Source: Bacteroidaceae bacterium
Lineage (GTDB): Bacteria; Bacteroidota; Bacteroidia; Bacteroidales; Bacteroidaceae
Length of the DNA: 64,000 nt
Reading direction: 5' to 3'
Assembly (NCBI GenBank): GCA_017649485.1
Contig: JAGCGS010000010.1
Span: 16,245 to 80,244 of the forward strand
Positions 1 to 7,940 of the stretch are shown here, one piece after another. The translations under genes were made by a program, and so were the position numbers. Within the stretch, counting starts at the first letter, position 1. Each line of letters starts with the position of its first letter. Under the pieces are notes generated by a model that saw nothing but the letters and a program-made list of their open reading frames with translations, ran no database searches and was not told the origin of the DNA.

Positions 1-3000
1 CCGTTCTTGATAGAAGCTCAGTCTTGGTATATCAAGGTAGTCGAAACTCCATACTGGCACCTTGTATTCTTTCTGATTCCAGTAGAACGCCCAGTAAGTG
101 CGAGTATTACTGCTTGATCTACGACTTGCCGAATAGAGATTTCTACCAAAATAGACATAGAGGCTTTGGTAATGGCTATAAATCTTGTCGAGTGAAGCAT
201 CATACATATAAGCTAACATCTCGGCAGCTGCAGGAGCTCCGTCAGGGCTCTTAATGACCAACCTCCACTCTTCTTCCTGACCAGGCATCAGCTTATCGCG
301 GAACACCTCCCACTTCAATGACAGATTCCTTTCAGGCCTCTTGTGCTCAATCATGACAGAACGCGAATACACCTTATCTTCTTTTACAAATGTAAAGAGT
401 ACAGTCACTCCATCACCATAAACATCTTTATATGCAATGTCAAACTTATTGAGCTCATTGTCGAGTTTCAGCGAACGGGTTTCAATGCGACGATCGTTTG
501 AGAACACATCCATCAGCACATAAGCATCTGGGTGAGAAGTACCAAACACGAAGGTAGCAGGTTGCTGACTATCGAAAGTAAGGCGATAGTTTTGGTTATC
601 CAAGAATGTATCAACGAATGTGCCAAAGGTCTTGTCTGAAGGCTGATAGAGATTGAATGTGCGCCCATAGCTTGCCTGTTGTATCTCAGGCAATTCTTCC
701 TCACCCACCACAGAAAGTTGTATCAGATAGATTGCCGAGGGCAGGTTCTTCCATGTTGCGAACTGATGGGCTTCATTGCCTTTCAGCACGCTTTCCTCTA
801 TAGGTCCCTGCTTCATCAACTCCTCGTAATCATAGCTTTCTTTTGGCAGTTTATACAACTTATAACGGACATCTCGCTGATGCTTTTCACCAGCTTCATT
901 GGTTACGCGAGGGGTAAACAAAAACTCATCCGAGTCTTTCTTCAAATAGGTAGGTATATCAATGCCAAGTGAATATGCTTGCTGACTCGCCCAGATTCTT
1001 CTACTGGCTGTCTGTGTCTCACCTGCCTCATTGGTAACAGTTACTTCCACAGTGAAACTCAGTGTAGAACTATCGTCATTGGTCTTCAGCTCAACAGGAA
1101 TCACAAAGTCACCCTTGTTGTCAACCATTACAGTATCAGCTGCTTGTGGGTCATCACCTGGTCTCCAAAGCCTCCAGAGGTTGCCTGTGATGCGATATAG
1201 CAAAGGCACATTCTGCACAGTAGCTCCGCTGAAAGTTTCCACATGTCCCTTCAATTCCACCTTGTCACCAATGCGATAAGCCTCCTTGATGGGTTCAAAG
1301 GTAATCTCGAAGGTAGGGCGTTTATATTCCTCTACCCTGAATCTGGCAGAAGTATTATCATCGTCGTTGGCTCGGATACGGAAGATACCATTTAAGGTAG
1401 CTGTAGGCAATACAAATGAGGTGTTGAATGAGCCAAAGTCATTGGTTCTCACATCAACAGCCGACAACTCCTTGCCATTCACATCATTCAATGTAAGGTG
1501 GAACTTTCTGTCCTTCAGCACATGTGCATCATCAGCTTTCTTTTCATAGAGGATACCTTTCACAAATACGGTTTGTCCTGGACGGTAGATGGAACGGTCG
1601 GTAAACAGATTCAGCTCCTCATCAGTCTCAATTTCATGCTCTTTGGGGGTGTTACGCAGATACACACTCTGCTTCAGCATAGCTACGTCATCGCCCTTTT
1701 TAGCCACATATTGCATATAATTGTCGATAGAGCTCTTGAACACCTTCCTGCCGTCATCGCCTGTAACTACCTTATCATATTCTTTATAGTTAGTGCCGTA
1801 ACCTCGGAAGAAGGTCACCTCTACCCCACCAATGGGTTGTCCTGTCATGCGGTCAAGGGTTACCACCTCTGTATTTCCATCGCCCAAATCCAGGGTAAGT
1901 ACCTTGAAACGGCTGACAACCAAATACCTGTGGCAAGCCAGCTTTGGGAAATCCTTGGGGGTTACAGTAAGCAGATACACACCAGGCTTTTCTGGAGCTT
2001 CAACCTTAAATGTATTGGTGTGACGCAGGTATTTGTTGTTCTCACCCTCACCACAATCCAAGTTGAACTCCCATTCCTTCGTCATCTGCAAGCCCAGCTT
2101 TTCCAAAGTTGCTTCTTTTATCTGCTCGTTATCGGGCAATTCACTCAGGTTAGTGCTATACAGCTTTACCTCTACGCTTTGCTGGTTTTTGAAGTTGATG
2201 CCCAAGTCCATATTCTCCTTTGGATAGAGCATCTTCAGCATATCGGCAGATAGATATGCGCTGAGAATATCTTCTTTCTTTTCATAGAATGCATTCACCC
2301 TATAATATCTGGGATATTGGGCTATAGCCTTTTCTATCACTTGTAAAGCTTCGGCAGGACGATCTTCGTTATCCAGCCAAGATGCCTTGAGCAGATAGAC
2401 CTCCATCACAGCAGGGAACTTGCTATAACTGTTGATGAGCTCATCATAAACATTAATGTCCGCATTGTCCTTCCATTTCCAATAGTCGAGAGTAACCATC
2501 AGCGTGGCTTCTTCCTTGCCTTTCCGGCCTTTATAGGTCTGCATCATCTGCTGGTATATCTCCTCGACGCGTTCTCGCTTGTTATTCAAATCTTTCAGAT
2601 GGCCAATCGTCCGCATTGCCATGAGGTGATACATATCATGGGCATAAAAATCACTGCCATTACCTAAGACTGCAAAAGGCACATACTGCTCTGCTGAAGT
2701 CTTGAGCAATGTAGGTATATCTTCCAGCACAGCATTGGCATGCTCCTCCGCCTTTATTTCGAAGATGCTCCTTGTCCACTCTCGCATATCTTCAGGTACC
2801 TCTCCCTCAGCCAGTTCAGTACGGTTACGCAACATATAGTAGTTTCTGCTCATATAGTCTTGATACATACCAGCCAGGATGGAGTGCAGAATGGCTCTGT
2901 TCACTGAGTTCTTCTCCTCCTTCACCCATTTCTCCACAAACTGGAAATTGGGATAGATACTGTCAGGGGTTACCTCCTCCTGACTCTGTGTCTTGTAGAG

Positions 3001-3210
3001 ATAGGCCTTGAACATCTGCGGGGCATTCTGCTCCTTTTGCGCCTTGAGGAAAATTTTGTCAGACAATTCCATCACGGTTTTGGGCAGACTCTTGTTCTCA
3101 GCCTCCTTCACCTGTTTCCACAGGCTATCATACGATTGTGCAAACAAAGGAATATGAATCATGGTACTTATTAAGGTTAAAAACATGCTAAAACTAATAA
3201 TCTTTTTCAT
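1..3210 (-). CDS. Alpha-2-macroglobulin family protein (MG2 domain), C-terminus outside window
   Basis: The frame stays open from the ATG at 3208-3210 to the window edge (1070 codons, no stop), so the C-terminal part is missing. Residues 1 to about 23 form a Sec signal peptide ending in A-Q. Next comes a long region rich in helix and aromatic residues (about 24-480). Around residue 530 is a typical macroglobulin MG2 stretch (TDRSIYRPGQTV), followed by beta-rich MG repeats. Bacterial members of this family are large periplasmic or surface proteins thought to trap or bind proteases. The thioester region, if present, lies beyond the window, so type cannot be assigned. A TATATTTG -7 box on the minus strand (3271-3278) suits this start. 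It is transcribed divergently from the neighbouring arabinofuranosidase. Family call firm; function inferred. Confidence 0.85.
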   Translation of the reverse strand, partial: MKKIISFSMFLTLISTMIHIPLFAQSYDSLWKQVKEAENKSLPKTVMELSDKIFLKAQKEQNAPQMFKAYLYKTQSQEEVTPDSIYPNFQFVEKWVKEEKNSVNRAILHSILAGMYQDYMSRNYYMLRNRTELAEGEVPEDMREWTRSIFEIKAEEHANAVLEDIPTLLKTSAEQYVPFAVLGNGSDFYAHDMYHLMAMRTIGHLKDLNNKRERVEEIYQQMMQTYKGRKGKEEATLMVTLDYWKWKDNADINVYDELINSYSKFPAVMEVYLLKASWLDNEDRPAEALQVIEKAIAQYPRYYRVNAFYEKKEDILSAYLSADMLKMLYPKENMDLGINFKNQQSVEVKLYSTNLSELPDNEQIKEATLEKLGLQMTKEWEFNLDCGEGENNKYLRHTNTFKVEAPEKPGVYLLTVTPKDFPKLACHRYLVVSRFKVLTLDLGDGNTEVVTLDRMTGQPIGGVEVTFFRGYGTNYKEYDKVVTGDDGRKVFKSSIDNYMQYVAKKGDDVAMLKQSVYLRNTPKEHEIETDEELNLFTDRSIYRPGQTVFVKGILYEKKADDAHVLKDRKFHLTLNDVNGKELSAVDVRTNDFGSFNTSFVLPTATLNGIFRIRANDDDNTSARFRVEEYKRPTFEITFEPIKEAYRIGDKVELKGHVETFSGATVQNVPLLYRITGNLWRLWRPGDDPQAADTVMVDNKGDFVIPVELKTNDDSSTLSFTVEVTVTNEAGETQTASRRIWASQQAYSLGIDIPTYLKKDSDEFLFTPRVTNEAGEKHQRDVRYKLYKLPKESYDYEELMKQGPIEESVLKGNEAHQFATWKNLPSAIYLIQLSVVGEEELPEIQQASYGRTFNLYQPSDKTFGTFVDTFLDNQNYRLTFDSQQPATFVFGTSHPDAYVLMDVFSNDRRIETRSLKLDNELNKFDIAYKDVYGDGVTVLFTFVKEDKVYSRSVMIEHKRPERNLSLKWEVFRDKLMPGQEEEWRLVIKSPDGAPAAAEMLAYMYDASLDKIYSHYQSLYVYFGRNLYSASRRSSSNTRTYWAFYWNQKEYKVPVWSFDYLDIPRLSFYQER

Positions 3211-3270
3211 AGGCTATCCGTTTTAATTCGTTACTGCATACTAAATGCCATTATCAGCCAAATTATTGCA

Positions 3271-3278
3271 CAAATATA
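3271..3278 (-). promoter_or_regulatory. Bacteroidetes -7 box for the macroglobulin-like gene
   Basis: The minus strand reads TATATTTG about 60 nt upstream of the macroglobulin-like ATG. It matches the Bacteroidetes TAnnTTTG element; no clear TTTG -33 box is visible at the usual spacing. Confidence 0.4.
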
Positions 3279-3321
3279 ATAAAAAAAAACTTAATTACAC
3301 CTGTTTGGCTAAAAAAAAGCA

Positions 3322-3329
3322 TAACTTTG
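3322..3329 (+). promoter_or_regulatory. Candidate -7 box immediately before the GH127 start
   Basis: TAACTTTG ends 5 nt before the ATG at 3335. If used, transcription would begin almost at the start codon, giving a leaderless or nearly leaderless mRNA. No -33 box at 19-22 nt spacing is evident, so it may be fortuitous. Confidence 0.35.
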
Positions 3330-3334
3330 CATGT

Positions 3335-5740
3335 ATGAAACAATATATGATTTCTTGTCTGACTGTATTGATGGTTTGCCTGGTGTCTTGTGGCTTACAA
3401 CCATCTGAGAAAAAGATTTCCTGTGTTGAGGAGATCAGTGTTGAAACACCAGTAGGCTCTGTGCCTCGCCTGCCTTATCAGGTGTGGACAACCTATGCTG
3501 ACGGCTCAGCAGAATTTCGTCAAGTGGTGTGGCTGAATGCCTCACCTGCCTCAGAGGAGGTAGAGGCAGACTCCTTACTCAAGCCAGTTGGCTCCTGTTA
3601 TAAGGTGCAGGGATTCATCATAGGTGATAACACCACTTCAAATGGCTATCCTCTTACAGCTCAAGTATATGTGACCAGCAAGCCTTATTTCTTACCTTCC
3701 TCACAACCCATTGCACAGACTCTACCCCTTGACAAAACTCAGCTGACAGGAGATAATCGACTGACCTGGAATCGCGATTTGGACATTCAGGAGATTTTAA
3801 AATGGGATGTGAGCCAACAGCTTTACAATTATCGTGACACTTATGGGATGAGTACGGAAGGATATACAAAATCAGCGGGCTGGGACTCTCCCACCACCAA
3901 GCTGAAAGGGCATGGATCAGGTCATTATATGTCGGCTTTGGCATTTGCCTACGCCAGTTGTCAGGATGCCACACAGAAAGAAATATTGCGTAATAACATC
4001 ACTCGTATGGTGGATGAACTGCGAACCTGTCAGGAGCGTACTTTCGTGTGGGACAAGCAGTTGGGAAGATATCGCGAGGCTCGCGACCTGGCTCCGGAGC
4101 AGGAGCTTCGTAACTTGCAGGGCACTTGGGAGGCTTTCGATGAATATAAGAAAGATTATGAGCATTATGGATATGGTTACTTGAATGCCATCCCTGCCCA
4201 ACATGCTGTTTTGGTGGAGATGTACAGGCCCTACCACAATGAGAATTGGGTGTGGGCTCCTTATTATGCCATCCACAAACAGTTGGCAGGTCTGATTGAC
4301 ATTGCCACTTACATGGATAATCCAGCCATTGCTTCTAAGGCCTTGCTTATTGCCAAAGATATGGGTTTGTGGGTGTGGAACCGCTTGCACTATCGCACTT
4401 ATATAAAGAGTGGTGGCACTCAGGAAGAACGTCACGCCAAGCCTGGCAACCGTTATGAGATGTGGAATATGTATATTGCAGGCGAGGTAGGTGGCATGTG
4501 TGAGTCGCTTTCCCGCTTGGCTGAGATGGTAAGCAATCCTACTGAGAAAGCTCATCTGGCTGAAGCGGCTAATTACTTCGACAGTCCTGCCTTTTTCAGC
4601 CCTTTAACTCGCAATGTGGATGCCATCCGCAATCGTCATGCTAACCAGCATATCCCCATGATTACTGGAGTCTTACGCAGTTTCCGCAACAATGGGAATG
4701 CCGATTATTACCACATAGCCGAGAATTTTTGGAACATGATTCAAGGCCGATATCGCTATGCCACAGGTGGGGTTGGCAATGCGGAGATGTTTCGTGAGCC
4801 TTACACACAGATGTATCATCTGGCTACCAATGCGAACAATGAGGGCTATGATGCTACCCTCAACGAGACTTGTTGTGCCTATAATTTGGCTAAACTGACA
4901 AAGGACTTGAATTGCTACAATCCTGATGACGCGAGGTATATGGATTATTACGAACGGGTGCTTTATAACCAAATAGTTGGCTCTATTAATCCGCATCAGT
5001 ATCAAACTACCTATCACTATGCTTTGGGGCTGAATGCCTCAAAGCCCTGGGGCAACGAAACACCCCATGAATCATGCTGTGGAGGCACAGGATCCGAGAA
5101 TCATGTGAAGTATCAGGAAGCTGCTTATTTTGTTAGTGACAACACCATCTGGGTGGGTTTGTACCTCCCTACTCTCGCCACTTGGGATGCCAAGCAGGTT
5201 ACCATCAAACAGGATTGTACCTGGCCAGCTGAGCAATCCACCATCCGAATCGCGCAAGGCACAGGTAGGTTTGCTATGAAACTAAGAGTGCCATATTGGG
5301 CAACTGCAAATTTTGATGTGCAACTGAATGGCAAATCTATCGCCAAGAACTACCAACCATCATCTTACATCACCATCCCGGAACGAGAATGGACCACAGA
5401 AGATGTGGTAACAGTTACCATGCCTTTTACCAAGCATATTGATTTTGCACCAGACAAGATGGATATTGCTGTTATTGATAAAAACACAAAGCAATCTTAC
5501 AGCCCGCGATGGGCAGGTGCTTTCATGTTGGGTCCTATGGTTATGGCATCCTCAGGTTTTGAGACTTGGGATGATGCCACCCTCAACCTCTTTGAAAGCC
5601 TGAGCAAAGCCACTATCAGCAAGTCTGAGGGTGCTGGTGCAGATGCCAGCCTCTATACCCTTACCTTGCAAGGCCACACCTTCTATCCCGACTATTACAT
5701 CGATAAAAACACCACCCACTATTTCCGTATGCAGGAATGA
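3335..5740 (+). CDS. GH127/GH146-type beta-L-arabinofuranosidase (DUF1680), lipoprotein
   Basis: This 801-aa lipoprotein has a lipobox ending LVSC near residue 19. The rest looks like the DUF1680 (alpha/alpha)6-barrel glycosidases. It keeps the paired E-x-C and C-C motifs that bind zinc and supply the cysteine nucleophile in GH127: ETCC with E511/C513 and ESCCGGTG with C581/C582. Family members release beta-L-arabinofuranose from plant arabinan or glycoproteins; the size and lipoprotein form resemble Bacteroides GH146. The ATG at 3335 is chosen over an in-frame ATG at 3245 because only it puts the lipobox in place. A TAACTTTG -7 box (3322-3329) lies just before it. No SusC/SusD or sensor gene sits nearby, so it is an orphan enzyme rather than part of a visible utilisation locus. 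Substrate is inferred. Confidence 0.88.
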   Translation: MKQYMISCLTVLMVCLVSCGLQPSEKKISCVEEISVETPVGSVPRLPYQVWTTYADGSAEFRQVVWLNASPASEEVEADSLLKPVGSCYKVQGFIIGDNTTSNGYPLTAQVYVTSKPYFLPSSQPIAQTLPLDKTQLTGDNRLTWNRDLDIQEILKWDVSQQLYNYRDTYGMSTEGYTKSAGWDSPTTKLKGHGSGHYMSALAFAYASCQDATQKEILRNNITRMVDELRTCQERTFVWDKQLGRYREARDLAPEQELRNLQGTWEAFDEYKKDYEHYGYGYLNAIPAQHAVLVEMYRPYHNENWVWAPYYAIHKQLAGLIDIATYMDNPAIASKALLIAKDMGLWVWNRLHYRTYIKSGGTQEERHAKPGNRYEMWNMYIAGEVGGMCESLSRLAEMVSNPTEKAHLAEAANYFDSPAFFSPLTRNVDAIRNRHANQHIPMITGVLRSFRNNGNADYYHIAENFWNMIQGRYRYATGGVGNAEMFREPYTQMYHLATNANNEGYDATLNETCCAYNLAKLTKDLNCYNPDDARYMDYYERVLYNQIVGSINPHQYQTTYHYALGLNASKPWGNETPHESCCGGTGSENHVKYQEAAYFVSDNTIWVGLYLPTLATWDAKQVTIKQDCTWPAEQSTIRIAQGTGRFAMKLRVPYWATANFDVQLNGKSIAKNYQPSSYITIPEREWTTEDVVTVTMPFTKHIDFAPDKMDIAVIDKNTKQSYSPRWAGAFMLGPMVMASSGFETWDDATLNLFESLSKATISKSEGAGADASLYTLTLQGHTFYPDYYIDKNTTHYFRMQE

Positions 5741-6310
5741 CGCAAGGGCATAAAAGTTATGGTGTACTGATTTTGGTTGACAGTAGCAAAGGGTAGTCTT
5801 GGCGATAGGGTTTCTTCACAGTTTTGACTGCAAAGAAACGAATTCATATTGTTGCATCCTCATAAAAAACTGTATTTCAATTATTTCAAAGACCGATTAG
5901 TCCACTTTAACGGGACAATAGTGAAAATCCATATATTCAAAGCTGACCGATTACAAAATCGCGAGTAAGCGAGAGCAGTCCTATGCAAGCCCAGGGAATG
6001 CCGAGCGTGAGCGATTTATCTAATGGCCAATGTCGCTAAGCGACATGTCGTGATTTTTGATCTTTGCCTCTTCACCCCGTGGCCTTTGGTGGTGCTTTTG
6101 GCTCTGCATCTGAATCACGATGCAAAGATATATATAATATTTAAACTGCAAAATATATTTTAAATATTTTTCAAAAAAAAATGCTTTTTCCTTGATATGC
6201 TGCGACATGGTGGCCATTTCAACTAATCGAGCCATTTGCTTTGAGAAATTGAAGCAATTAGTTAGAGTAATAGGTTGGGAGGGTTGAAAGGGGTAAACAA
6301 CGTCTTATTG

Positions 6311-6465
6311 GTGGTCATTAGTGGTCAATTGTCAATAGTCATTAAGCTTTCGGGGGTTGCCTAAAAACACCACTATAATTATAAATATATATTTATAATT
6401 ATAGTGAGCCTGATGCCCAATCCTTATTTCTTATTGACAATTGACAATTGACCACTAATGACCAC
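6311..6465. repeat. 26-bp perfect inverted repeat enclosing a palindrome
   Basis: Left arm 6311-6336 and right arm 6440-6465 are perfect reverse complements over 26 bp, built from TCAAT/ATTGA and GGTCATTAGTGG words. Between them lies an independent perfect palindrome. The arms resemble the short GGTCAAT-type words found at several other places in the window. I see no transposase and no flanking target duplication. Confidence 0.8.
6371..6406. repeat. 36-bp perfect AT-rich palindrome
   Basis: The 36 bases are identical to their own reverse complement (two 18-nt halves starting CACTATAATT). It sits in the middle of the 26-bp inverted repeat. It could form a cruciform or a strong RNA hairpin; it lacks the GC stem expected for a normal intrinsic terminator. 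Confidence 0.85.
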
Positions 6466-6544
6466 GACAAATGCAATATTTGGCATTTTGGGATGTATTT
6501 GGAATGAACTTTCAAGGTGAAAAGTGTTAAATTCTGCAAATTTT

Positions 6545-6587
6545 ATGCTGCACAGCATGTTTTTCTCAATAATTATGCTTACCTTTG
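6545..6587 (+). promoter_or_regulatory. Promoter with possible operator upstream of the 45-aa ORF
   Basis: TACCTTTG at 6580-6587 fits the Bacteroidetes -7 consensus. An inverted repeat ATGCTG-CA-CAGCAT (6545-6558) lies where the -33 region would be and could be an operator. The transcript leader to the ATG at 6662 would be about 70 nt. Confidence 0.55.
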
Positions 6588-6661
6588 CAGCGCAAATAGA
6601 GAGATAAAAGATTGTTTAACCTGTCTTCTGTGAGAGAGAGGACATAAAAAAGGAGGTTAAT

Positions 6662-6799
6662 ATGACTAAGAATGCAAACACTATTTCAATGCTGAAGTAT
6701 AGCATTGAGCGTTATCAGAGAATGGGTAATGGCGTTATGTGCCAAGTGTTGAAAAGCAAGCTCCAGAAGCTGCTGGCTCAGCAGACAAAGCTTGCTTAA
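6662..6799 (+). CDS. Small basic protein, 45 aa, unknown function, strong Shine-Dalgarno
   Basis: The ORF runs ATG to TAA and encodes 45 residues, rich in Lys/Arg/Gln and probably largely helical, with one Cys. I do not recognise the family. Support for it being real: a TACCTTTG promoter about 75 nt upstream, a perfect GGAGG (6652-6656) five nt before the ATG, and an intrinsic terminator directly after the stop, making a compact single-gene unit. Strong Shine-Dalgarno sites are rare in Bacteroidetes, whose ribosomes hide the anti-SD, so translation here may be specially regulated. No signal peptide or membrane segment. The unit could instead be a structured RNA with an incidental ORF. Confidence 0.6.
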   Translation: MTKNANTISMLKYSIERYQRMGNGVMCQVLKSKLQKLLAQQTKLA

Positions 6800-6831
6800 T
6801 TTTAAAGAAGCAAATAACTTTTAAAAATAAA

Positions 6832-6864
6832 AACGGAGGGCTGGGAAGCTCTCCGTTCTTTTTT
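6832..6864 (+). terminator. Intrinsic terminator after the 45-aa ORF
   Basis: AACGGAG (6832-6838) pairs with CTCCGTT (6851-6857), followed by a run of T to 6864. It also separates this unit from the convergent DUF5606 gene. Confidence 0.8.
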
Positions 6865-6888
6865 GTTTGTCAAACCTGACATTAGATG

Positions 6889-7311
6889 TTATGATTCAGT
6901 GCTTTCAGCTTCTTCCTTCTTTTCATCAAAGTCAGTGTTGCCACTCTTGACAAGGATATTATACCAACTGATAAGCTTGCGGATATCGTTTGGATGTACT
7001 CTGTCGCGATCAAAATCAGGTAATACTGTCTGTAGATAATCGGCAAGTTCAGTGCTCTTGGCATTCTTCACGTCGATAGCGACCTCAGCACCTTGCTCCT
7101 TCTCGAGCATATTCTTAAGCACTTGACGCAAAGGCACATCCTCATCGTTAGTAAACATGGAAATGTCACCCAATGATACAATCTTCTCGTTACCATAAGC
7201 AGGTGAACGACGGCCATCTAACAATGACTCAACAATCAACATATTCTTGGCCTGAGAAACCAGCTTGTACAGACCTGGCTTGCCTGAAATAGATAAAATG
7301 GTATTCAACAT
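6889..7311 (-). CDS. DUF5606 domain-containing protein
   Basis: This 140-aa soluble protein matches the Bacteroidetes DUF5606 family: an N-terminal beta-rich module (about 1-65, with GKPGLYKLV near the start), then a helical half and a charged Glu/Lys/Ser tail. Its function is unknown. It follows coaE on the same strand with a 41-nt gap, but the minus-strand TATCTTCG at 7341-7348 suggests its own promoter. No signal peptide. Family assignment from memory of the conserved N-terminus; length typical. Confidence 0.8.
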   Translation of the reverse strand: MLNTILSISGKPGLYKLVSQAKNMLIVESLLDGRRSPAYGNEKIVSLGDISMFTNDEDVPLRQVLKNMLEKEQGAEVAIDVKNAKSTELADYLQTVLPDFDRDRVHPNDIRKLISWYNILVKSGNTDFDEKKEEAESTES

Positions 7312-7340
7312 ATTTTACTTGTTTTTTAATTTTTACGGTG

Positions 7341-7348
7341 CGAAGATA
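7341..7348 (-). promoter_or_regulatory. -7 box for the DUF5606 gene
   Basis: Minus strand TATCTTCG, a common variant of the Bacteroidetes -7 element, about 30 nt before the ATG and inside the gap behind coaE. Confidence 0.5.
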
Positions 7349-7352
7349 CGCA

Positions 7353-7940
7353 TTATTTTTTAGATAAAGTGTTTATAAAGTCCAAAACCTGAGGAATGAG
7401 TGGTGTTTTTCCATCGTTCATGATTACAAAGTGACTAAGACGACGTTTTTCCTCATCATCTAATTGCTGACGTATGCGACTTTCAATGGCCTCACGGGTA
7501 GCATGATCGCGTTGCATAGCTCTTGCAATGCGGACTTCTAAGGGAGCATAGACCATGAGAATGTGATCTACTACATCTTGAAAGCCTGCCTCGAAGAGGA
7601 TGGCGGATTCTATGGCTACCAGAGGACAGTTCTGGATAGTTGACCAATGGCGAAAGTCGTCTTTGATAACGGGATGGATGATGGCATTAACTTCCTGAAC
7701 ATGCTGGGCAGAGGTAAAGAGATAGTTGGCCAAAAAGGGTTTGTTCAAGGCACCATCTACATATACTTCGGAGCCAACAAGGGAGATAAGTTGCTCACGG
7801 ATAGCAGGATGGCTGATGGTGAGTCGCTTGGATTCGGCATCGCAGTCATAAACAGGAATGTCAAGGGTGCGGAAAATTTGGGACACCACACTCTTGCCAC
7901 TTCCGATACCTCCAGTAATGCCAATCTTACTCGGATTCAT
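7353..7940 (-). CDS. coaE: Dephospho-CoA kinase
   Basis: This 195-aa P-loop kinase phosphorylates dephospho-CoA at the ribose 3'-OH, the last step of CoA synthesis. The Walker A motif GGIGSGKS is at residues 10-17, DCDAE near 32 fits the CoaE substrate site, and a lid-region basic stretch (MQRDHATREA) follows near 140. Length is standard. It overlaps the 3' end of the YbbR-like gene by 14 nt, so it is probably translated from the nusB-yajC-ybbR transcript. Confidence 0.95.
   Translation of the reverse strand: MNPSKIGITGGIGSGKSVVSQIFRTLDIPVYDCDAESKRLTISHPAIREQLISLVGSEVYVDGALNKPFLANYLFTSAQHVQEVNAIIHPVIKDDFRHWSTIQNCPLVAIESAILFEAGFQDVVDHILMVYAPLEVRIARAMQRDHATREAIESRIRQQLDDEEKRRLSHFVIMNDGKTPLIPQVLDFINTLSKK

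Larger units (their letters stand above)
5741..6544. other. Gene-poor intergenic stretch with hairpins and palindromes
   Basis: No credible gene of normal size is visible. The stretch holds a hairpin at 5810-5839 (GTTTCTT / AAGAAAC with an inner CAGT / ACTG stem) just downstream of the arabinofuranosidase, possibly its transcript end. A 17-nt hairpin around ATGTCGCT / AGCGACAT lies near 6030-6050, and an AT-rich block at 6120-6200. The 26-bp inverted repeat enclosing a palindrome is listed separately. A minus-strand TATCTTTG near 6121-6130 faces a 30-codon or shorter reading frame of unknown worth. Confidence 0.6.

Noticed and set aside
1498-2253. A 251-codon plus-strand open frame opposite the macroglobulin-like gene
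   Set aside because: The minus strand here is continuous MG-domain coding sequence; the plus-strand product has no recognisable domain.
1-3210. Frameshift or pseudogene in the macroglobulin-like gene
   Set aside because: The reading frame is intact through all 1070 visible codons; it is only cut by the window edge.
3917-4555. Antisense 212-codon open frame within the arabinofuranosidase gene
   Set aside because: It is the mirror of a well-supported GH127 gene, has no family resemblance, promoter or start signal, and arises from codon bias.
6371-6406. The AT palindrome as an intrinsic terminator
   Set aside because: It has essentially no GC pairs and no separate T tract, and it is over 600 nt behind the nearest upstream gene.
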